Positions 27,827 to 36,910 of a stretch of DNA of 64,000 bases are shown in pieces. A program made the translations under genes and the position numbers. Location: contig NZ_QSDR01000014.1 in assembly GCF_003464085.1 (NCBI RefSeq), positions 1-64,000 of the forward strand, in the 5' to 3' direction. The notes under the pieces are model-generated. The model did not search any database. It was not told the DNA's origin and was given only the letters and a program-made list of their open reading frames with translations. How positions within the stretch are numbered: position 1 is the stretch's first letter; the number at the start of each line of letters is the position of its first letter. Source of the stretch: Clostridium sp. AM58-1XD (GTDB lineage: Bacteria; Bacillota; Clostridia; Lachnospirales; Lachnospiraceae).

Positions 27827-27921
27827 CTTTTTCTCCCACAATCACAACCGGATGATACCGGAACTCTTATACCGCCACTTTACCATATTAGGAAAGTACT
27901 GGTTTTTTTGACATTGATTCC

Positions 27922-27951
27922 ATTATAATGATAAATCCAAGACTGTGTCAA
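27922..27951 (-). promoter_or_regulatory. Promoter of the glucosaminidase/surface protein pair
   Basis: On the minus strand TTGACA (27946-27951) and TATAAT (27922-27927) are 18 bases apart, both boxes matching the consensus. The leader to the ATG is about 90 bases. The rest of the gap (27952-28105) shows no gene or clear signal. Confidence 0.8.
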
Positions 27952-28105
27952 CCAATTCCCGGAAAGTTCACATAATTGGGAATAATTGTAAGATTTCCTT
28001 AATAGAAATAAATCAGTTTTTTTAATATCGGTTCTCCCAAAAGTTATTTATGAGAATGTAAATATGGCATGCCATTAAAGTCCCAGGAACCGGTTACTAT
28101 TTTAT

Positions 28106-28147
28106 AAAAAAGCAGCGGGACGTCTAGTCGTATCCCGCTGCTTTTTT
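28106..28147 (-). terminator. Terminator after the lipoprotein gene
   Basis: AAAAAAGCAGCGGGA (28106-28120) pairs with TCCCGCTGCTTTTTT (28133-28147). T-runs occur on both strands; it serves the leftward lipoprotein gene ending at 28180. The loop CGTCTAGTCGTA faintly resembles the nested-hairpin core but lacks the flanking features. Confidence 0.9.
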
Positions 28148-28179
28148 GCATTAACTTGGCTACCACAAGTTCTAGCAAT

Positions 28180-29277
28180 TTAGTTTATAGAATTTATTAC
28201 ATTAGATATGGCCGCAGTATCTAAATCTGATGGTGAAAGAAACATAAATGAACAGAATTTCTCCGAATATAGGAACATATATGTTTGTGAAAGAACTGTA
28301 ATACCATTGATTTCAGTGCTGCCCTTCACCTTTAATGCAGTGGTATCGTCTAAAATTGTAATATATTCGCTGCTGGTTACATTGAAATCTTCCAAAATAA
28401 CTTCGCTCAACTTTTCCAAAACATCTTTTTCTATTTCTTTACTTGTTACCTTTTGTTCAAGATTTTCTATCTCATAGCAATTAGCAAATAGACCTTCTGC
28501 CCCATCTAAATATGATTTCATATTATCGTTTACTGTCTTTTCGTTCCAGTTCTCAGGAACCTGAAATTCTATTTGTTTAAATGAGGTCTTTTTATATCCG
28601 GAAAGAATCTCTCCATTTGAGAATTCTTCTCCTTCTTCTAAGGGATATTTATCCGCTATATTCTTTAATGATTCGTTAGCATGTCTTGTTAAATCAATTT
28701 TCTGAAAATATTCACTGGTTTTATAGGCCTGAATAACATAGTCGGATATCTCACTCAAGCTTACAGGCTCTATAGACAAATAATCTCCGGTTACATCCTT
28801 CGATAAGGATAATATTGCAATTTCGTTTTTATAATTTAGTGAAATTATATCTATATCATAGTCATTTCCTGCATCTTTTATTATTTTTTCTGCAATACCT
28901 AAAAATTGGTCTGCACATTCCTGAGGCGTTCCCTCATTAATTGATACATCTACACCGTAATAATCAGGAAATTTAGTTATTGTAACATCTTTATGAATCT
29001 GTGAAACTCTGTCAAACAAATCTCCTTCCGTAACAGCTTCCGCATTCGCCGCCGCTTTTTTGGCCTCTTCCTCAGCCCATGCAACTCTGCTTTCAAGCGG
29101 GTTCATCGTTTCAGTTTCTGTCTTCTCAGCTTCCGTACTTTCTGTCTCCTGAGCCGCCTCGCTTTCCGTTTCCTGAGTAGATGAAACCTCAGTTTTTTCA
29201 GCTGCCGTCTTGCTTCCCCCATTGCCGCAGCCGATCAACATACACGCCGCCATACCACATAAAATAAGTTTTTTCAT
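28180..29277 (-). CDS. Lipoprotein of unknown function
   Basis: A 365-residue product with a lipoprotein signal (MKKLILCGMAACMLIGCGNGG, lipobox LIGC), followed by a Glu/Thr/Ser-rich linker (about residues 25-60) of the sort that spans the cell wall. The remainder is a mixed alpha/beta domain containing VTITKFPDYYGVDVSINEG and, later, FKQIEFQVPENWNEK, which resembles the decayed secreted protein at 30 kb (FTVPVNWREIP). AGGAGG precedes the ATG. It is a monocistronic leftward gene with its own terminator. I do not recognise the family. Confidence 0.75.
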   Translation of the reverse strand: MKKLILCGMAACMLIGCGNGGSKTAAEKTEVSSTQETESEAAQETESTEAEKTETETMNPLESRVAWAEEEAKKAAANAEAVTEGDLFDRVSQIHKDVTITKFPDYYGVDVSINEGTPQECADQFLGIAEKIIKDAGNDYDIDIISLNYKNEIAILSLSKDVTGDYLSIEPVSLSEISDYVIQAYKTSEYFQKIDLTRHANESLKNIADKYPLEEGEEFSNGEILSGYKKTSFKQIEFQVPENWNEKTVNDNMKSYLDGAEGLFANCYEIENLEQKVTSKEIEKDVLEKLSEVILEDFNVTSSEYITILDDTTALKVKGSTEINGITVLSQTYMFLYSEKFCSFMFLSPSDLDTAAISNVINSIN

Positions 29278-29504
29278 TTCCCTTTCCTCCTTAGTTTAAG
29301 ATATTTATATTATACAGATTAAACCGAGTTAAATCAATCGAAGCCTTCTTATCGCAACACATTTTTGTGGTATATTTCTGTCTTAATCAAAATCCCTATT
29401 TTACTCGTTTCAACTTGTTTAGTTGAAAAATTTTACGAATAATGATAGTCTTAGTTTACAAATATCAATTTCTAATTAATAACATGAAAAACTCAATTTT
29501 TTAT

Positions 29505-30535
29505 TTAGGAGGCTCTCATTATGGAAAAAATCAAGGAACATTGCTCCTGCTGCAGAAATTTCTGCCCCATCGAGGATTTACAGTGCAGAAAAGGGAAGGA
29601 AAAGCTGGCCGAACGGCTGAAAAAAGAGGTGGCTGAGAGAAAGACAGACGCCTCTTCAAAATAATTTTTTATGCTGCGGATAACTATTTTTCCTTCCGGT
29701 TTTTTTAATTTGCGGCAGACAGTTTTGACAAATAAGATTATGCCTCCCAAAATCACAACCGCGATTGTATTATAAATGGGACGCATTTTCCTCTGCTCCT
29801 GCCGGTTCTGTTCCATAAGCAGATAACAATCAGGAGCTTTCCTCTCGTCCTCTTTTTGCAGGGCCGAATCAGCCAGTTCAATCATCTCCTGGCTGGACAG
29901 GTTCGAAGCCTCCAAACTTTCAGAGGCTTCGGACGTCGTTTCTTCAGAAACAGGATTCTCATAAACAACCGAGTTTAAGAAGGCTCACATAGTCATCATA
30001 ATACCGTTCCTTATCTGCGTAAAATTGGAAACCGTAAAAGTATCCATTTTCAATATGGACTGTTCGTGAAAGAGGCAGCGGAATCGTATCATTGGCCTCG
30101 ATTTCCGTATGAAAATATTCAATGCCGTTATATGAAACCACTTTCACGTCTTCTTTCGGTATCTCAAAGGCCTCTGCTATGAAAGGTCTTACATAAGAAT
30201 TATCGATATCCTCTCATGACAGCCCCGACCATTCAGATGGACTCAATAATTCCCAGTAATCCCTGCTGCCGTCAATGATTACTCCCTTATTGCCGTCAAT
30301 ATTTGTGGCAAATTGAACACCGATAAACTCATTTGAATTCTTAAAAGGTATTTCCCGCCAGTTTACAGGCACCGTAAAGGACACCTGCTTCCTCATCCGT
30401 ATATTGAAAGGAACCGGATTGCAGTTCCTTATCCTCTTCAGGCGGATCAGCGGTAGTTTCCTCCCCATAAGTCCTAACCGCTGTCGAAGCAAACATCAGC
30501 AGACAAATAAAAGCAAATAACGATTTCTTTGTCAT
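29505..30535 (-). pseudogene. Decayed secreted membrane-anchored protein
   Basis: Read through three lesions this is one protein: signal peptide (MTKKSLFAFICLLMFASTAVRTYG), an acidic linker, a domain with FTVPVNWREIPFKNSNEFIGVQF and SREDIDNSYVRPFIAEAFEIPKED, and a C-terminal membrane helix (IYNTIAVVILGGIILFVK) with a basic tail. The lesions are a missing base at about 30380, an in-frame TGA at 30214-30216 (a CGA would give LSRED), and an extra A in the run at 29974-29976. The true end is uncertain: the last frame runs to 29505, antisense to the microprotein, but a stop near 29688 in another frame may be original. Function unknown. Confidence 0.65.
29521..29664 (+). CDS. Cysteine-rich microprotein, 47 residues
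   Basis: A short gene with an excellent ribosome site (AGGAGG, seven bases before ATG). The product is M-E-K-I-K-E-H-C-S-C-C then R-N-F-C-P-I-E-D-L-Q-C, with cysteines at 8, 10, 11, 15 and 22, followed by a charged, probably helical tail (RKGKEKLAERLKKEVAERK). The CxCCx3C...C pattern suggests a zinc or iron-sulphur site; this is inference. It ends in TAA followed by a T-run but no strong stem. It is rightward in a leftward region and overlaps, antisense, the end of the decayed secreted protein. Confidence 0.65.
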   Translation: MEKIKEHCSCCRNFCPIEDLQCRKGKEKLAERLKKEVAERKTDASSK

Positions 30536-30554
30536 TTCTCATATCCCCTATTTT

Positions 30555-31925
30555 TTATTTTACCCTCAACAGCACGCTTCCGTCGTCGTTATAAACGACC
30601 GCCCGCTCGTCCCAGGCTATCGCATCGACCGCCTCAAAGTACTCCTCTTTCGAAGCAAATACCGGCTGGTAGCCTTCTACAATTTCGTTCGCCAGTTTGG
30701 CATTTTCTGAAAGAAGTTCATGCAGCGAAATACTTATGACCCGCGCCGGATTGAGGCAGAGCCGTTCCAAATCATCCATCCGGAAATCTTTTCCATGAAG
30801 CGTTCCCTTTGCTCCTGTCATCATCGGCTGCGCTACCGGCATAATCGAAGACAGGTCTCCCATATCGCAGCTTGATGCCTGCCACGAACCGTAGTGAACA
30901 CTTCCCGGACCAAATATTTCCAGCGAAACTCTGGCAAACAGGTCATTCAGTCCTTTGCTGTTATGAAGAGGAAGGTTTCCCGGCTTATCCATAATATGTA
31001 CATTTCCTCCAAACGCGGCAGCCGAAGCCGCTAGCGCACGGTTGATCCTTCCGTTTGTCTGTATCATAACGTCTACGGCGGCAGCGCGGCAGTAAGCATC
31101 CATTTTAGCGACGGAAGGAATTGCATTCGCCGCAACACCAGCCTGCGTCACGATCGGATGGAATCGTATGTGGTCTTCATCCCGGAATGTTTCCCGCAGT
31201 GCATTACATGCCTGCATGCCGATGGAGGCTTCATAAAGCGCATTAATCCCCTCGTGGGGCGCCACGCCGGCATGGGCGGCTTTGCCTTCAAATTCGATAT
31301 GTTTCGTGATGCAGCCGTCACAGCCGTCAAATACCTCGATCAGATGTGGACCTCCTGTATCTGCATGCATCATAAAAGCCATATCCACTCCGTCCAGAAG
31401 ACCTCTGTACAAAAATTCTATTTTCCCTGCCACGTAGCTGATTATTCCCTTTTTAATCAGCTGACTGCGGTATTCCAGATCGATCGTCTCTTCCGCCGGC
31501 ACCGCTACAAAACGGATGGAACCGGACATCCCGTCCGTCATCCCCTCCTGTGCGAATGCTGCGGCTACCCCCAACAGATAGGCAGGCTGACAATTATGCC
31601 CGCACGCATGAACCGCCTTAGTCTCCTGGTCCGCATCCGGATGACCGTCACAGATCAGAGAATCCAGCTCACCGATTACTGCTATCACCGGCCCAGGTCG
31701 TCCCGTATCCAGCTGGGCCGTAAATCCCGGAATATTTTCTGCCTTCTGCAGCTTATATCCCAGCTCTTCAAATTTCCCTTCCAGATACTTTGTCGTTTTC
31801 CACTCTTTGTAGCCAATTTCGGGATTCTTCCAGATCGTCTGAGCCGCCTCGTAAATCAGCTCTCTCTTTCCGTCCACCTGATCCAAAATTTTCTGCCATC
31901 TGTCATTTACCGCACTGTTTCCCAT
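30555..31925 (-). CDS. M20-family amidohydrolase (AbgB-like)
   Basis: The 456-residue product belongs to the M20D amidohydrolases: KNPEIGYKEWKTTKYLEGKFEELGY, GELDSLICDGHPDADQETKAVHACGHNCQ with the metal-binding HACGHN, VPAEETIDLEYR with the catalytic Glu, and KHIEFEGKAAHAGVAPHEGINALYEA in the dimer domain. These enzymes cleave N-acyl or p-aminobenzoyl-glutamate-type amides. The order of motifs and length are closest to AbgB. It lies 56 bases after the GNAT gene and 20 before the decayed secreted protein. The exact substrate is unknown. Confidence 0.87.
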   Translation of the reverse strand: MGNSAVNDRWQKILDQVDGKRELIYEAAQTIWKNPEIGYKEWKTTKYLEGKFEELGYKLQKAENIPGFTAQLDTGRPGPVIAVIGELDSLICDGHPDADQETKAVHACGHNCQPAYLLGVAAAFAQEGMTDGMSGSIRFVAVPAEETIDLEYRSQLIKKGIISYVAGKIEFLYRGLLDGVDMAFMMHADTGGPHLIEVFDGCDGCITKHIEFEGKAAHAGVAPHEGINALYEASIGMQACNALRETFRDEDHIRFHPIVTQAGVAANAIPSVAKMDAYCRAAAVDVMIQTNGRINRALAASAAAFGGNVHIMDKPGNLPLHNSKGLNDLFARVSLEIFGPGSVHYGSWQASSCDMGDLSSIMPVAQPMMTGAKGTLHGKDFRMDDLERLCLNPARVISISLHELLSENAKLANEIVEGYQPVFASKEEYFEAVDAIAWDERAVVYNDDGSVLLRVK

Positions 31926-31980
31926 CCAAATACCTCCTTCTCTTATATAGTCAACCGCTGCATATTACTATTCGTCTCCT

Positions 31981-32748
31981 TTATTCATTGATTTCTTCAA
32001 TTAATTTTACAAATTTCTTTTCCGACAGAATTTCATGAGTTATAAATCGGCCGTTATAATATAGGCTGAATGTCGTAAACGGCGAGGGCGCGCTTTGCGC
32101 CTTTTCTCTCGTATCGATATGGACTACCTGTAAATCCGCTCCTTTTGCCGCAGCAATATCTTTAAGAAGCGGCACGTATTTTGCTGTAAACGGGCATTGG
32201 CTTGTATAAAACAGCCAAAATCCATTCTGACTTTGACCATCGATTACAGGTTCTTCTTTTACCTGCGGTCTGAAGCTTGGTTTATCCATCTGTTCTCCAA
32301 AAGGCAGATATAGGAGTTCAAAATAAGGCTCAGCCGTATCGGCTAAAATAAATCCCTTATACTCCATGTACTTGGGGTCTGAAAGGAATCCTCTTTTCTT
32401 TTTGGAAGATAAGATAACAAGGCCCTTCTTCCCCTTTGATTCTGCATCTTTTATACATGCGTCCAGCAGCAGGCTGGAATATCCCTGCCCCTTAAATTGT
32501 CCCGATACCCACAGGCAGTCGATATACATATACCCGTCCGCCTCAATCGGCGCCCATGCATATTCGGCAGGTATATATTCAATAAAACATTTTCCCCGGA
32601 CATTTCCCTTTAAAAATACAAGTCCCTCATCCAGACGTTCTTTCAACCATGACTTTTTTGACATCACCTGACAGTCCTTATTGTTGGAGATCGCACAGCA
32701 GATATGCTCCGATTCCAGGTTTTCGTGGGTCAGTTTTATAAGCTCCAT
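31981..32748 (-). CDS. GNAT acetyltransferase with YoaP/thioredoxin-like domain, copy 2
   Basis: A 255-residue two-domain protein. The first ~150 residues are a GNAT fold with IDCLWVSGQFKGQGYSSLLLDACI, the acetyl-CoA pyrophosphate loop (QFKGQG). The C-terminal ~75 residues look like the YoaP/thioredoxin-like domain, with FWLFYTSQCPFTAKYVPLL where a single Cys (CPFT) replaces CxxC. The paralogue at 32785 has the same plan. These pairs are common in Clostridia; the target is unknown. The ATG is followed at once by the same MELIKLTHENLESEHICCAI opening as in the paralogue (INITAENLADEHLCCII). Confidence 0.84.
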   Translation of the reverse strand: MELIKLTHENLESEHICCAISNNKDCQVMSKKSWLKERLDEGLVFLKGNVRGKCFIEYIPAEYAWAPIEADGYMYIDCLWVSGQFKGQGYSSLLLDACIKDAESKGKKGLVILSSKKKRGFLSDPKYMEYKGFILADTAEPYFELLYLPFGEQMDKPSFRPQVKEEPVIDGQSQNGFWLFYTSQCPFTAKYVPLLKDIAAAKGADLQVVHIDTREKAQSAPSPFTTFSLYYNGRFITHEILSEKKFVKLIEEINE

Positions 32749-32784
32749 ATTTCCTTCTCCATTCTCCCTCTCCCCAGTTATTTT

Positions 32785-33534
32785 CTATTTTTTAATCAGC
32801 TTTTCGATATATGGGGAATCCACCAAATTCACAGTAACAAATTTTCCTTTATAAAATACGCCCCAGTTATTAAATACGCAGGGTAATGCCTTGGCCTTTT
32901 GGAGCGTATCAACTTCAATTAAGTCCAGGGGAACTGTCAGTGCGGCGCAGTTCTCTTTTATCTTTTCTATTTTTTGCAGAATATACGGGCACTGCTTGTC
33001 GTAATAGATCGTCAGAATCTCGCTTTCAATCTGCTGTTTCTTTGCACTTTCAGTAAATTGCGGCTTTGTCCCATCAAAGGACAGGGCCAGCAGCTCATAC
33101 CCATCTTCGGTCGTATCCACGGTTTCAAAGCCGTACTTCCTGGCAAAGGACTGGTCGGAAAGCCAGGATTTCTGTTTTTTGGCTCCCAGCATACAAACGC
33201 CGGATCTGCCCTGCTTTCTGGCGTCTTCCAGGCAGTATTCCATCAGCTCTTTTCCATATCCCTTGCCCTTGCAGCCTCCGGTAACCCACAGGCAGTATAT
33301 ATATAAATAGTTAGCGCCTGTTATGGGCGCCCAGGCTGATTCAAGAGGCGCATATTCGATAAAAACCGTAGCTTTTGCATTTAATTTCCGAAAAACGTGG
33401 CCTTCGTTAAGACGTTCAGAAAGCCATTTTTTCTTGGCCTCTATACCCGGATGGGACTTTTTGCTGCGGATAATGCAGCATAGATGCTCGTCGGCAAGAT
33501 TTTCCGCCGTTATATTTATAAAATCAGCTGCCAT
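32785..33534 (-). CDS. GNAT acetyltransferase with YoaP/thioredoxin-like domain, copy 1
   Basis: The 249-residue product has a GNAT domain (IYCLWVTGGCKGKGYGKELMEYCLED, acetyl-CoA loop GCKGKG) and a C-terminal thioredoxin-like YoaP domain with ILTIYYDKQCPYILQKIEKI (CPYI, one Cys) and VFYKGKFVTVNL. It is the first of two tandem paralogues 36 bases apart, evidently a duplication. GGAGG precedes the ATG at 33534. The 200-base leader contains three stacked stem-loops, so expression may be controlled at the RNA level. Its substrate is unknown. Confidence 0.84.
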   Translation of the reverse strand: MAADFINITAENLADEHLCCIIRSKKSHPGIEAKKKWLSERLNEGHVFRKLNAKATVFIEYAPLESAWAPITGANYLYIYCLWVTGGCKGKGYGKELMEYCLEDARKQGRSGVCMLGAKKQKSWLSDQSFARKYGFETVDTTEDGYELLALSFDGTKPQFTESAKKQQIESEILTIYYDKQCPYILQKIEKIKENCAALTVPLDLIEVDTLQKAKALPCVFNNWGVFYKGKFVTVNLVDSPYIEKLIKK

Positions 33535-33599
33535 GTATACCTCCTTATCAAATCAATATCTTCATACTTACCAAATACATGCCAAAATAAATCCTGCTA

Positions 33600-33740
33600 T
33601 AAAACGCAGTAATGTCCCGGCAGAGTCCGCTGGAGCAGATCGCTTCAGCAACTCGATTCCCTTCCGCCGCAGTGCGACGCCCGATTAAGCGGGGCACGCC
33701 ATCCACCGGAGGTCTTTTATTACACGGGGAATGAAGGTTT
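33600..33740 (-). ncRNA. GC-rich structured leader upstream of the GNAT-YoaP pair (unidentified)
   Basis: A GC-rich island in AT-rich surroundings. Stems seen: GAGT/ACTC (33623-33626 with 33651-33654) closing GCTG/CAGC (33629-33632 with 33646-33649); GCCGC-AGT-GCGAC (33666-33678); and GCCC/GGGC (33679-33682 with 33692-33695). It lies between the terminator of the decarboxylase operon and the first GNAT gene, so it would be in that gene's 5' leader. I recognise no riboswitch or T-box consensus. Confidence 0.4.
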
Positions 33741-33750
33741 CCGATGTTAT

Positions 33751-33802
33751 AAAAAGACCCGTCCGGCAGAAGGTTAATACCTTTGTACCGGGCGGGTCCG
33801 CC
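33751..33802 (-). terminator. Terminator of the carboxyltransferase/sodium-pump operon
   Basis: Read leftward, GGACCCGCCCGG...CCGGACGGGTC forms a strong stem with an inner AAAGGT/ACCTTC extension and is followed by TTTTT. It lies 60 bases after the oadA-like stop. Confidence 0.88.
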
Positions 33803-33864
33803 TTACCTGATTATTTGATTGCCCACGGTATCATTCTATGAAAAATGGGGCGCGCAGATATCTA

Positions 33865-35277
33865 TTATACAGGATAAGCCTTATTCTTCGTATCTGCTTT
33901 TTCTGCATCTACCTTTGTCTGCTGAGCTTCTCTATACTTGAAGAACTCTTCTGCTACCTTCGGGAACAGTGCGTAGGATAATACATCTTCATCCTGCTGT
34001 TTCCACTGAGCACATTCCTTCTCAAATTTCGGAAGCTGCGGCTCTAACAGATCAGCCGGTCTGCATGTGATCGGAGTCTCATCGCCGATAATCTTCTTCT
34101 GAACTTCAGCGTTGAACGGCTTAACTGTCTGGCCGAATTCGCCGAGCATGATCTTCTTGGATTCCTTCGGAACCATTTTGTAGCGCTCGCCTGCAATTAC
34201 GTTCATAACGGCCTGTGTTCCCACGATCTGAGAAGACGGGGTAACCAGCGGAGGCTCACCGAAGTCTTTACGTACTCTCGGAATTTCTTCCAGAACTGCC
34301 ATGTACTTGTCTTCCTGTCCTGCTTCCTTTAACTGGGAAACCAGGTTGGAAAGCATACCGCCAGGTACCTGATACTGAAGAGTCTTGATATTAACGCCCA
34401 GCACCTTCGGGTTAAGAAGTCCGGATGCAAGAGCCTCTTCACGCATTGGTCGGAAGTACTCTGCAATATCTGCAAGCAGGTTCTGATTGTAGCCTGTATC
34501 GTACGGAGTTCCGCGGAAGGTTTCAACCATAACTTCTGTTGCCGGCTGGCTTGTTCCAAGTGCGAATGGACTCATAGCACAGTCGATGATGTCACAGCCT
34601 GCTTCTACAGCTTTTAAGTAGGTCATGGAAGCAACGCCGGAAGTATAATGTGTATGAAGATCGATCGGAAGCTCTGTGGATTCCTTTAAAGCTGAAACAA
34701 GTTCCTGAGCTGCATATGGCGTCAGAAGTCCTGCCATATCCTTTATGCACAGGGAGTCAGCTCCCATATCTTCAATTTCCTTTGCAATATTTTTCCAGTA
34801 ATCAAGCGTATATGCCTCGCCCAGGGTATAGCAAAGTGCTACCTGTGCATGGGCCTTCTCCGCATTAGCAGCCTTCACGGCTGTCTGCAGGTTGCGGATA
34901 TCATTCAGACAGTCAAAAATTCTGATAATATCGATACCGTTTGATACGGATTTCTTAACGAAGTATTCTACAACATCATCTGCATAGTGATTGTATCCAA
35001 GGATATTCTGTCCTCGAAACAGCATCTGCAGCTTTGTATTCTTGAAGCCTGCTCTTAATTTACGCAGTCTCTCCCATGGATCTTCTTTCAGGAAACGCAG
35101 GGAAGCGTCGAAAGTTGCGCCGCCCCAGCATTCTACTGCATAATAGCCGACCTGATCCATCTTATCAATGATAGGAAGCATCTCTTCGGTCTTCATTCTG
35201 GTTGCGATTAAGGACTGGTGTGCGTCACGAAGGACGGTTTCCACAATCTTAACCGGCTTTTTCTCTATCTCTGCCAT
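33865..35277 (-). CDS. oadA: Pyruvate/oxaloacetate carboxyltransferase (OadA/5S-like)
   Basis: The 470-residue product has the carboxyltransferase TIM barrel: VETVLRDAHQSLIATRM with the metal Asp, ECWGGATFDASLRFL, SLCIKDMAGLLTP with the carbamylated Lys, DLHTHYTSG with the metal-binding HxH, then the conserved PxxF and PGGMLSNL regions and a short C-terminal tail without a biotin domain. It transfers CO2 between oxaloacetate/pyruvate and biotin. Lacking a fused biotin domain it must use the separate carrier at 36521. It is the last gene of the leftward operon, 39 bases after the sodium-pump beta subunit. Confidence 0.92.
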   Translation of the reverse strand: MAEIEKKPVKIVETVLRDAHQSLIATRMKTEEMLPIIDKMDQVGYYAVECWGGATFDASLRFLKEDPWERLRKLRAGFKNTKLQMLFRGQNILGYNHYADDVVEYFVKKSVSNGIDIIRIFDCLNDIRNLQTAVKAANAEKAHAQVALCYTLGEAYTLDYWKNIAKEIEDMGADSLCIKDMAGLLTPYAAQELVSALKESTELPIDLHTHYTSGVASMTYLKAVEAGCDIIDCAMSPFALGTSQPATEVMVETFRGTPYDTGYNQNLLADIAEYFRPMREEALASGLLNPKVLGVNIKTLQYQVPGGMLSNLVSQLKEAGQEDKYMAVLEEIPRVRKDFGEPPLVTPSSQIVGTQAVMNVIAGERYKMVPKESKKIMLGEFGQTVKPFNAEVQKKIIGDETPITCRPADLLEPQLPKFEKECAQWKQQDEDVLSYALFPKVAEEFFKYREAQQTKVDAEKADTKNKAYPV

Positions 35278-35316
35278 GTTATTTCCTCCTGTTATTTATA
35301 CTATCAATTGTATTGC

Positions 35317-36468
35317 TTATTTCACACCGAAGATAGCCATAAAGGTTCCGGCTGCAACTGCCGTACCGATAACGCCGGCTACGTTCGGGCCCATTGCATG
35401 CATGAGCAGGAAGTTTGTAGGATCTGCCTCAGAACCAACCTTCTGAGAAACGCGGGCTGCCATAGGAACGGCAGATACGCCTGCAGAACCGATCAGAGGA
35501 TTTACCTTTCCTCCCGTTACCTTACACATAATCTTACCGAAGATAACGCCCATTGCCGTACCGAGTGCAAATGCAATCAGACCAAGTGCAACGATTTTAA
35601 GAGTTGTAACCTTCAGGAAAGCCTCAGCACTTGTGGTAGCGCCTACAGAAGTACCAAGAAGGATAACCACGATGTACATAAGTGCATTGGAAGCTGTCTC
35701 TGCCAGCTGCTTTACAACGCCGGATTCACGGAACAGGTTGCCTAACATCAGCATACCAACGAGAGGTGCTGTTGTAGGAAGAATCAGGCAGACAACTACG
35801 GTAACGATGATAGGGAACAGAATCTTCTCCAGTTTGGAAACCGGTCTGAGCTGTTCCATCTTGATCTTACGCTCTTTTTCTGTTGTCAGAGCCTTCATAA
35901 TCGGAGGCTGAATGATCGGAACAAGTGCCATATAGGAATAAGCAGCTACGGCGATCGGTCCCATGAACTCCGTCTGTCCAAGCTTACCGCAAAGGAAGAT
36001 GGAAGTCGGGCCGTCGGCGCCGCCGATAATGGAAATTGCTGCTGCAGCCTTGTCGTTGAAGCCCATTAAAATAGCCATGAAATAAGCTCCGTAAATACCG
36101 AACTGAGCTGCCGCTCCCAGAAGGAAGCTCTTTGGGTTGGCGATTAACGGACCGAAGTCTGTCATGGCGCCTACACCCATGAAAATCAGAGACGGAAGAA
36201 TACTCCATTCATCTAACAGGTAGAAGTAATGAAGAAGTCCGCCGACCCCATTGGATGAATCTTCAATCGTCAGCATAATATCCGGGTAAATATTAACGAG
36301 CAGCATACCGAAGGCGATCGGTACCAGAAGAAGCGGCTCAAATCCCTTTTTGATCGCAAGATAAAGGAATATAAATGCCACAATAATCATAGCGAAGTTG
36401 CCCCACGTTAAATTGACGAATGCTGTCTGCTGAAGAAGATTCACCATTGTATTCGTAATGTAATCCAT
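35317..36468 (-). CDS. oadB: Sodium-ion-translocating decarboxylase beta subunit
   Basis: A 383-residue polytopic protein of the OadB/MmdB/GcdB family. The signature segments are [41 protein letters not shown] with the key Asp, [13 protein letters not shown], and [22 protein letters not shown] near the end. It decarboxylates carboxybiotin and pumps sodium ions out, saving the energy of decarboxylation. It lies 52 bases after the biotin carrier. The family does not tell whether the acyl donor is oxaloacetate or methylmalonyl-CoA. Confidence 0.95.
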   Translation of the reverse strand: MDYITNTMVNLLQQTAFVNLTWGNFAMIIVAFIFLYLAIKKGFEPLLLVPIAFGMLLVNIYPDIMLTIEDSSNGVGGLLHYFYLLDEWSILPSLIFMGVGAMTDFGPLIANPKSFLLGAAAQFGIYGAYFMAILMGFNDKAAAAISIIGGADGPTSIFLCGKLGQTEFMGPIAVAAYSYMALVPIIQPPIMKALTTEKERKIKMEQLRPVSKLEKILFPIIVTVVVCLILPTTAPLVGMLMLGNLFRESGVVKQLAETASNALMYIVVILLGTSVGATTSAEAFLKVTTLKIVALGLIAFALGTAMGVIFGKIMCKVTGGKVNPLIGSAGVSAVPMAARVSQKVGSEADPTNFLLMHAMGPNVAGVIGTAVAAGTFMAIFGVK

Positions 36469-36520
36469 GTTAATCCCTCCATGTGGGATGCATCACTGCA
36501 TCTCTAGTCTACTATGCTCC

Positions 36521-36889
36521 TTAGTTTAAAGTAGCGATGGTTGCGCCAGCTTCTACGGAGTCGCCCGTTGCCACGTTGATAGTAGCAACAGTTCCGTCCT
36601 GTGGAGCTACGATTTCATTTTCCATCTTCATTGCTTCCAGAACTACAAGAACATCACCTTTCTTGACTGCCTGTCCTGCGCTTGCTTTAACACCAAGGAT
36701 CTTGCCTGGCATTGGAGCGGATACCGTTACGCTTCCTGCTGCACCAGCCGGAGCTGCTGCCTTAGGAGCTGCTTTTGGTGCTGCCTTAGGAGCTGCTTTC
36801 GGCGCCGCTGCCGGTGCTCCTGTGGATACGCCTTCCTCTACGGTTACATCATAAACATTACCATTAACTGTAATTGTATAATTTTTCAT
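36521..36889 (-). CDS. Biotin carboxyl carrier protein of the decarboxylase
   Basis: A 122-residue carrier. The N-terminal YTITVNGNVYDVTVEE is followed by an Ala/Pro/Lys linker built on APK repeats (about residues 27-50), then the biotinyl domain with PMPGKILGVKASAGQAVKKGDVLVVLEAMKMENEIVAP; the Lys of EAMKMEN is the biotin site. It shuttles CO2 between the two carboxyltransferases and the membrane pump. It lies 21 bases after the OadG-like gene. Confidence 0.94.
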   Translation of the reverse strand: MKNYTITVNGNVYDVTVEEGVSTGAPAAAPKAAPKAAPKAAPKAAAPAGAAGSVTVSAPMPGKILGVKASAGQAVKKGDVLVVLEAMKMENEIVAPQDGTVATINVATGDSVEAGATIATLN

Positions 36890-36910
36890 GTTGTTCTTCC
36901 TCCTAATCGA

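Noticed and set aside
28106..28147. Seventh copy of the nested-hairpin family
   Set aside because: The loop CGTCTAGTCGTA is similar to TCTAGCCGC but the core stem and the flanks (AGATTCC, CATCT) are missing; treated as an ordinary terminator.
31158..31991. 277-residue open frame on the plus strand opposite the AbgB-like gene
   Set aside because: Runs antisense to well-conserved M20 codons, has no ribosome site and no recognisable domain.
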